Shown here: in pieces, positions 58,173-64,000 of the stretch
How positions within the stretch are numbered: the stretch's first letter is position 1
Layout of the letters: each line of letters begins with the position of its first letter
Notes under the pieces: model-generated
Databases searched by the model: none
The model's input: only the letters and a program-made list of their open reading frames with translations
What the model was told of the DNA's origin: nothing
Program-made: the position numbers and the translations under genes
Source: Corylus avellana
Lineage: Eukaryota > Streptophyta > Magnoliopsida > Fagales > Betulaceae
Assembly (NCBI RefSeq): GCF_901000735.1
Contig: NC_081547.1
Location: forward strand, 10,026,193 to 10,090,192
Reading direction: 5' to 3'
Length of the DNA stretch: 64,000 nucleotides

Positions 58173-61100
58173 CTATGCTTTGCTGTGAGCCAATCGTTTG
58201 AGTAGGTCTTGTAGAGATTGCTCGCGCTTTATGTTCTCGACCCACCTCGCTTTGATTCTGACTCGCTCAATGCTTCTTTTCAAATTCATACCAAAAGAAG
58301 GATGCATACGGCTTCCAAAAAACTCTTCTATCTCATCAGCCTTTTCATTGCTGCAAAACTGCCACATGACAAAACTCAGGGAGTGAGCCATTTGTTGTTA
58401 GGATCACTAATGGATACCTTTAACAAATACCATAAATGTGTCGTACACCAACATTGTTTAATCAATTCCATCACTCAACTGAGCACCGAGTGTCAAAGAA
58501 ATTCAGCAGTTCAACCTTTTTTTTTTTTGTAAAGTCCACTTAACCCCCTCAAACTACCACTCCAATGACAATTTACCCCCTAAACTATCAATTGCGACAA
58601 TTTACTCTACCAAACTACCAAAACAATGACATTGTACCCATAATTTTAACAAAATGATAAAATTACCCTTACTAAAATAAAAACAAAAAGGCTAAAATTT
58701 ATTTATTTATTTATTCAAAATTTTAAGGGTATTTTTATCTTATTCAAAATTTTATAGGGGTAATTTCATTATTTTGCTAGCATGGGAGACATTGTCATTG
58801 TTTTGGTAGTTTGGGGGATAAATTGTCGCAATTGATAGTTTGTGGAGTAGATTGTCATTGGAGTGGTAGTGTGGACTTCACCCTTTTTTTTTTCTTTGAG
58901 TGGACTCCAAACTCACCCAGTCTAACTTACAAGTGGCTTAGGGCTTGTTTGGAAACACTTTTTGTCCAAGTTTTTATACTTTCTAGCGAAAAAGCAAAAC
59001 CATAAATAGTTTTGCCAAATGAACCCTTATGTAATCATATCAGAACATATTTTCAACCAAAAAACAAAAAGCACCCACTAAAAAGTTCTGCCATATGAAC
59101 CCTTAAACACTCATCTTCCACTGTACTCGTTTCTTGGACATAATTGAGTAATTTGAGGATGGTTCTTTTGCTGGTGATGAACTTCGTCATAAAAATACAA
59201 CCTAACTTGTCAAGGTGATCTTTTAACTAATGAATATGCCCTTGAGAAGTCTCAAATTATAAATCTTAAATATTTTATTGCTATGTGGTAATCACCCTGA
59301 AAAGCTATATAATACGTGTTAGTTTTAATATTTTGTTTGAAATTGCGTTACAGAGCTTAAAAAGTACTTTTAGTACCTAAAAAGTTGTGTCAAACAAAAA
59401 ACTGGCATGTTTGGTAAAAGACTCCAAAAGTTTTTATTTTTTATTTTTTTGACTTTTTTTACTCTAAAAATGACCAAAACGCACTTCTGACAAAAACTTA
59501 AAATTGAAACATTTGCCAAAAAGGTCTTTTTGATTTAAAAGCTCGATTTTTTAAATATAATCCCAAACATGTCGTATTGTCCATGCTTTACTGAAGTCAG
59601 GGTATAGGTGGACATAGGCAACAAGACTGCTGCCCACCAAAGCTTGACAGGTCCAACTGTGATGCATCTAAAGTACTATTTGTGAGGCCAAACTGCATAT
59701 GTCAAAATATGATAGTGGACAAATCAAGGTACATAGAACTTCTCTTTACCTAGTCAACCAATGAATCACAGCAAACTGCATTTGTAAATATAGACTAGAG
59801 ATGCAGGACATGTACTACTGCTATTTAACCAGGATGAATTACTTACCAAAGTGACAATGTTGGTAATGAAATAGTGCATTAGCATTCCAGCACCATATTT
59901 GTTGAAGATCAATTCCCAATTCTCCTGCATTTATCATCAAACATAAGACTCACATATCATAAAATTTAAAGCGAAACCTTCCTGATTGATAGATGACATT
60001 TAATGTTAAATTAGTCTCTTTCTTAACTCCTATTTGTAGTACTTTCCCGACTATGTCACCAATTGAACATACTCCCAATTATTTCCTCAACACAATACGA
60101 TAGTAATAGTCAAAAAGTACAAATCAACATGCCGATGTTACCCAGGAACTGCATACCTTCAACCATCTCCATGCTACTTCACGGCCTTCTGAGCTTATCC
60201 CGCCAAGCACGTAAATAATATCTTGATGTCGAACCTGAAAGGATAGTGAGATATAGCAACAGTAAGACCGGCATGGAAGATGAGGCTGTTAAGAACCATA
60301 AGTTAGTATTCACAGTCAATACCTCATCAGACAACATAAAATTCAGAGCCTCAAGGACTATAGTAGGGTCTGGACAAGATGCAATATGGCCTGCATAAGG
60401 CCAAAATGAATGAATTAAATCTAAATGGCTTTCACCGAAAAAAGAGACACAGGATAGTGGATTGTCGAGCTACGCATTTGAGCTCAAATGTTATTAAATC
60501 TTACGTAAAACTGGTTCCTTCTCTTGCACTGTATCAGCTTCTCTATAAATATTCAACAGGGAATCAAACCCGTTCCTGTTTGTGGTGTTAGTGTTCAGAA
60601 TGACAGCAACATAAGCAGCCTGCAGAGCATATAGCACATCTGCATATCAACTTTGAATAGGCCCCTATAAATGAGCTAGTGATTTAGATATACGGGTAAA
60701 ACTAAGTACCTTTCTAGTGTCAGCTGAAAGGAGTGGAGTATTTCTATCATTCAGTAAAGTCTGAAAGCGTCGTATTGCTTCCTTGTGAGTTTTATCATGG
60801 CTGAAAGTAGCCAAGGCAAGAAAGACTCTTCCTCTCAATAGTGCACTTAAATGACTCTCTCCAGATATTGATTCCCAGCCTGATTTTCTGCATAAAGAAC
60901 AAAAAAATTGATATTTAAGTGTACCGAGAAGCTTAATCACTCTGTTATGCAGTACCAGTAAATAAAATATGACAGTAATGTGATTGTAATGCCAAGGAGA
61001 CTGCAAAACACCATAAAGATGAAGATACTTATTTTGACAGATAGGTACTCAGTTTGATTGCCATTATATGCACAATTGCAAGATAACCAAAGGAAAGTTC

Positions 61101-64000
61101 TTTTCAATTTTTCCATGTTGTTTGTCATTTTGCATAATACACCTTGTAGCACAAATTTTGGAAGATATACACCATGCTAGTTCACTCTAGCATACATCCA
61201 ACCTACTATCTCACCCCTAACCAAGAAACTCGCATAAAGATTAACAAACTCATCTCCACTCAAGTAAACAATCATGAAAAAGAGGTTGGAATGAAGATGG
61301 CCATCAGTATATTAAAAATGTATGGTGATTGTTCTTACTCGGAAGAAAACAGGAGGAGATTAATGAAAAATTGTTTCAACTCATTCACCAAATCTGGGAT
61401 GGCATCACCCGAGATCTTCACAACTTCATAACACACCTGTTGTGTATATCACTTTATAAGTTCTGATAACTATTTGGTGTAAATGGTAATGTTATCAAGT
61501 TACAGAAGTTATTCTTACATCAATGAGTTTTGATACCACAATATAATCAAGCTCTTTTCTGTATACATCCATCAAGGAAAGCAATGACGAGAGTGGTTCT
61601 TTGCAAGCTTCACAAAGTGCATACATATCATCTAAAACGCCTGAAAAATGAGACTTAAAAGGAGTTATATGCTATTTGACTGTGATTAGAATTAATATTG
61701 GCATAAAATCAAGAGGAACCATCTACGAAAGCAACTGATTATAAAAAGAGGAAATATGTGGTCTTAATATGCTATTTGGTTGATTCATTCGTAGTTAAAA
61801 GTAACTGAAATATATAGTGAGAAAATGTCTTAAGTTAGCTGCGTCCTTTTCGTACTGTCATGGGGATGCTTCCTTGCTGTGGTGTGCACCCGGCCGAACA
61901 AGGGACCTACCTAAGTCAGAAATTAATCATAGTTCACCCTGGTGATTGGTTGTCAATGAACATAGCATGCCTAATGCACCAGTATAAGATCAGTTAATTT
62001 AATGTTGGACATGGTACACACCAAATTTATCTATTGCTGACAAGTAATTGCTCTCTACAGCTTTCCTAAGCTGAGCTGCAAGCTCATCTTCATATTTTAC
62101 CCTGTAGAAACCACTCTGATCAGTATTGACTTTGACCCATAAATGTTCATCACATGTCTCTCTATTCTTTTCCTTGATTGAGCTTGAATTTTCGTCTGAA
62201 GAATGAACCAGTTCAGATATATCCAATTCTCTAAACTTTGTTTCCAAAAGGAAAGTCTTGCGCCTGTTGTATGAGCCAATGGACAAAGTTACTGGAATAA
62301 TCCATAGTCTGTCATCATGAGAACCAGATGAAAGTAATTGCAACTGCAGATCCTAAAACTGTGTCAGATTTCCACAGATAATAAAGAAGGTAAAAGATAA
62401 AGACTACATTGTACTCTAGGCTTCAAATGCATGCATGTTTTCTTGCTAATAAATGATTAGACCTGTTCAAATTCCAAAATATTGTCTTTGGATTTTACAG
62501 AAACAACTGGATATCCTTTTTGCTTTGTCCAAGCATCCATCATTGAGTTTACTTGAACGCCAGATTCCTCTGAAAGAATGCTCCATAAATCTTCAGTCTT
62601 CGTATTTTTTCCAGCAAATCTTCTCATGTATGAACTTAAGGATTTCTGGTTTCAACAAGAAGTCACAGCATTAAAGATGTAACTTAAATCAAGGTTAATT
62701 TCTATCAACTTGTTACACAGTAAAATGATCACATTCAAGAAGCACAAGTTAAAATGGCTGCATTCTGTAAGACACGCTCCATCCCTTCAGCCATTTTTGT
62801 TCATAAATTTATGTGCTTAATATTTTGATTAAAGGAAAATGTTTACGATAACAATTTCGTTGTATAACAAAACTGTGGCGCAATATAGACTCCGGGGATG
62901 ACTAAGATTCTTATTTTCCTCTAGCTCCAAGAAAACGAGAGACGTACCCATTATTGACAATGATCAGGGGAATAAGTGATCAAAGAAAGCTTCCACAATA
63001 AACTGGGGCAAAGAAAGAAACTAACTCTGATTTCTAATACATTATTAAATACCTAAAATGTAGAGTTTCTACCCAGAAAAAGATAAGGAAATACATAGCA
63101 AAATTATCCTGCTTAAGACCCTAAGTAACAGAAGGATTTTGAGTCAACCCACTGATCAAAGACAGTAGTATTACTGACATAAAATATGATCAGAAAAGAA
63201 CATAACAGTCTCGGGGCTTACAAAGTGGCAGACATCTTGCAAAAAAATGACGTTAAACCATAAATGCCAAATAGTAGTTAACTGTGAATTTTCCAGGAAA
63301 TGCTTATGAAATAATAATAATGAGACCCACGTAGAAGACTTACTATGAAACTATGGAATCATTATCTGGTCATGCATACAAAATTCACCTGACTCTGTAA
63401 ATTAAGAACAAGAAGTCACACCTGGAACATATGATCACCAAGAAAACCCTGCAACATTCTTATGACAGCAGATCCCTTTTTGTAGCTGATATCATCAAAT
63501 ACCTCAATTATGGAACGAGCATGGTGTACCTTCACCTGAAAATATGCCAATCAGTATGTGAAGGATAAAACTGAATTGCATAGTGAAGTTGTGCTTAATA
63601 TAGCATATTGCCTAAAAAAGTTTCTCGATTAGAGTAAGTCATAATTAGGAATTAATAAGATAGAATAAGTATTGGTGCTTCAATTTGGAGATGGATTATA
63701 AAATTTCAATAACTGTCACCTCCTTCTGCTAGATACTGCTCCACACCCACAAATGCACACACAGACACACATTCAGTTCACTATGTGTCAATACCTTTAC
63801 TTTGGTGACATTCGGTGCAGTGTTTGAAAATTGAGTGCAAAATGCAAATTTCAGAAGCAGTTTTTCTATTATAAAATGCTATTTCTCATAGTTGATTTAT
63901 CAATGTATTCACAAATAAGTTATGCATGTTTGATGTGTTACCAGAAAACTCTAGTACAAGTATTGACTATTATTTACCTCAATTGGATGTGATTGTTCCA
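58173..64000 (-). CDS. Aminopeptidase M1-like (APM1 / puromycin-sensitive type), 3' part, one frameshift as sequenced
   Basis: M1-family zinc aminopeptidase that removes N-terminal residues from peptides; plant APM1 acts at membranes and in auxin-transport trafficking. The gene enters from the right edge, so its start and the zinc site (HEXXH) are outside. Twelve exons in view: 63978-64000, 63422-63535, 62463-62645, 62022-62343, 61519-61641, 61339-61436, 60710-60887, 60505-60619, 60323-60390, 60157-60234, 59847-59924 and 58173-58358, about 520 codons. Visible are SYKKGSAVIRMLQGFLG, MDAWTKQKGYPVVSV, IIPVTLSIGSYN, DQSGFYRVKYEDELAAQL, NDRNTPLLSADTRK, ASCPDPTIVLEALNFMLSDE and SSEGREVAWRWLK, then the expected C terminus (KRSIERVRIKARWVENIK). 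Exon 61519-61641 carries one base too many at about 61620-61621: the protein reads DDMY and should continue ALCEACKEP, but as written runs into a TGA. All other exon phases agree. Confidence 0.9.
58528..58883. mobile_element. MITE with about 110-bp terminal inverted repeats, in the last aminopeptidase intron
   Basis: Left GTAAAGTCCACTTAACCCCC, then ACTACCACTCCAATGACAAT and CTATCAATTGCGACAATTTA, matches the reverse complement of the right end (GGGTGAAGTCCACACTACCA, CTCCAATGACAAT, CTATCAATTGCGACAATTTA). It is flanked by T runs on both sides (58517-58528 and 58884-58893), which hide the target duplication; a 9-base duplication of T would be possible. Lies in the intron 58359-59846. Confidence 0.8.

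Overview
This is a eudicot plant nuclear window, probably from a woody rosid, though the species cannot be named from sequence alone. The evidence is spliced GT-AG genes of plant families, AT-rich spacers full of short inverted-repeat elements, a plant L1-type LINE and many AT and GA microsatellites. A run of exactly 100 N at 44477-44576 shows it comes from a scaffolded assembly.

Six genes can be supported. On the minus strand: a P4-ATPase lipid flippase of the ALA4-ALA7 group (4889-10552, ten coding exons, open reading frame intact over 1,217 codons); coatomer zeta subunit (19195-23022, six exons, 179 aa); RNA polymerase I subunit RPA49 (26062-31082, four exons, with an apparent one-base frameshift in exon 3); and the 3' two thirds of an M1-family aminopeptidase like APM1 (58173 to beyond 64000, twelve exons in view, with an apparent one-base frameshift). 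On the plus strand: a small membrane protein of the 'L18a-like' family (48321-50016, with a leader that starts about 7.5 kb upstream) and an intronless 668-aa proline-rich membrane protein with a DUF761-like tail and four tandem repeats (53966-55972). The genes belong to unrelated housekeeping functions (lipid flipping, COPI vesicle coat, rRNA transcription, peptide trimming) and do not form a functional cluster, as is normal for a plant chromosome.

Spacers and introns hold many non-autonomous elements. The clearest are a 183-bp MITE with a 9-bp target duplication (15358-15540), a 966-bp Mutator-like element with about 75-bp terminal inverted repeats and a 9-10-bp target duplication around possibly captured sequence (31577-32542), a Tourist-like MITE with a TTA duplication (24225-24537), and a 5'-truncated LINE (about 32575-35855) whose reverse transcriptase is nearly intact. 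There is an exact-period 300-bp tandem duplication at 17795-18394 and other local duplications.

The strongest anomaly is technical: 2,944 bp at 41533-44476 recur at 44577-47520 on the two sides of the N gap, with equal length and identical reading frames. This is most simply an unmerged contig overlap (false duplication). I found no convincing undescribed biological system. The most interesting biological leads are the Mutator-like element with foreign internal sequence, the in-frame repeat expansion in the proline-rich gene, and the near-intact LINE.
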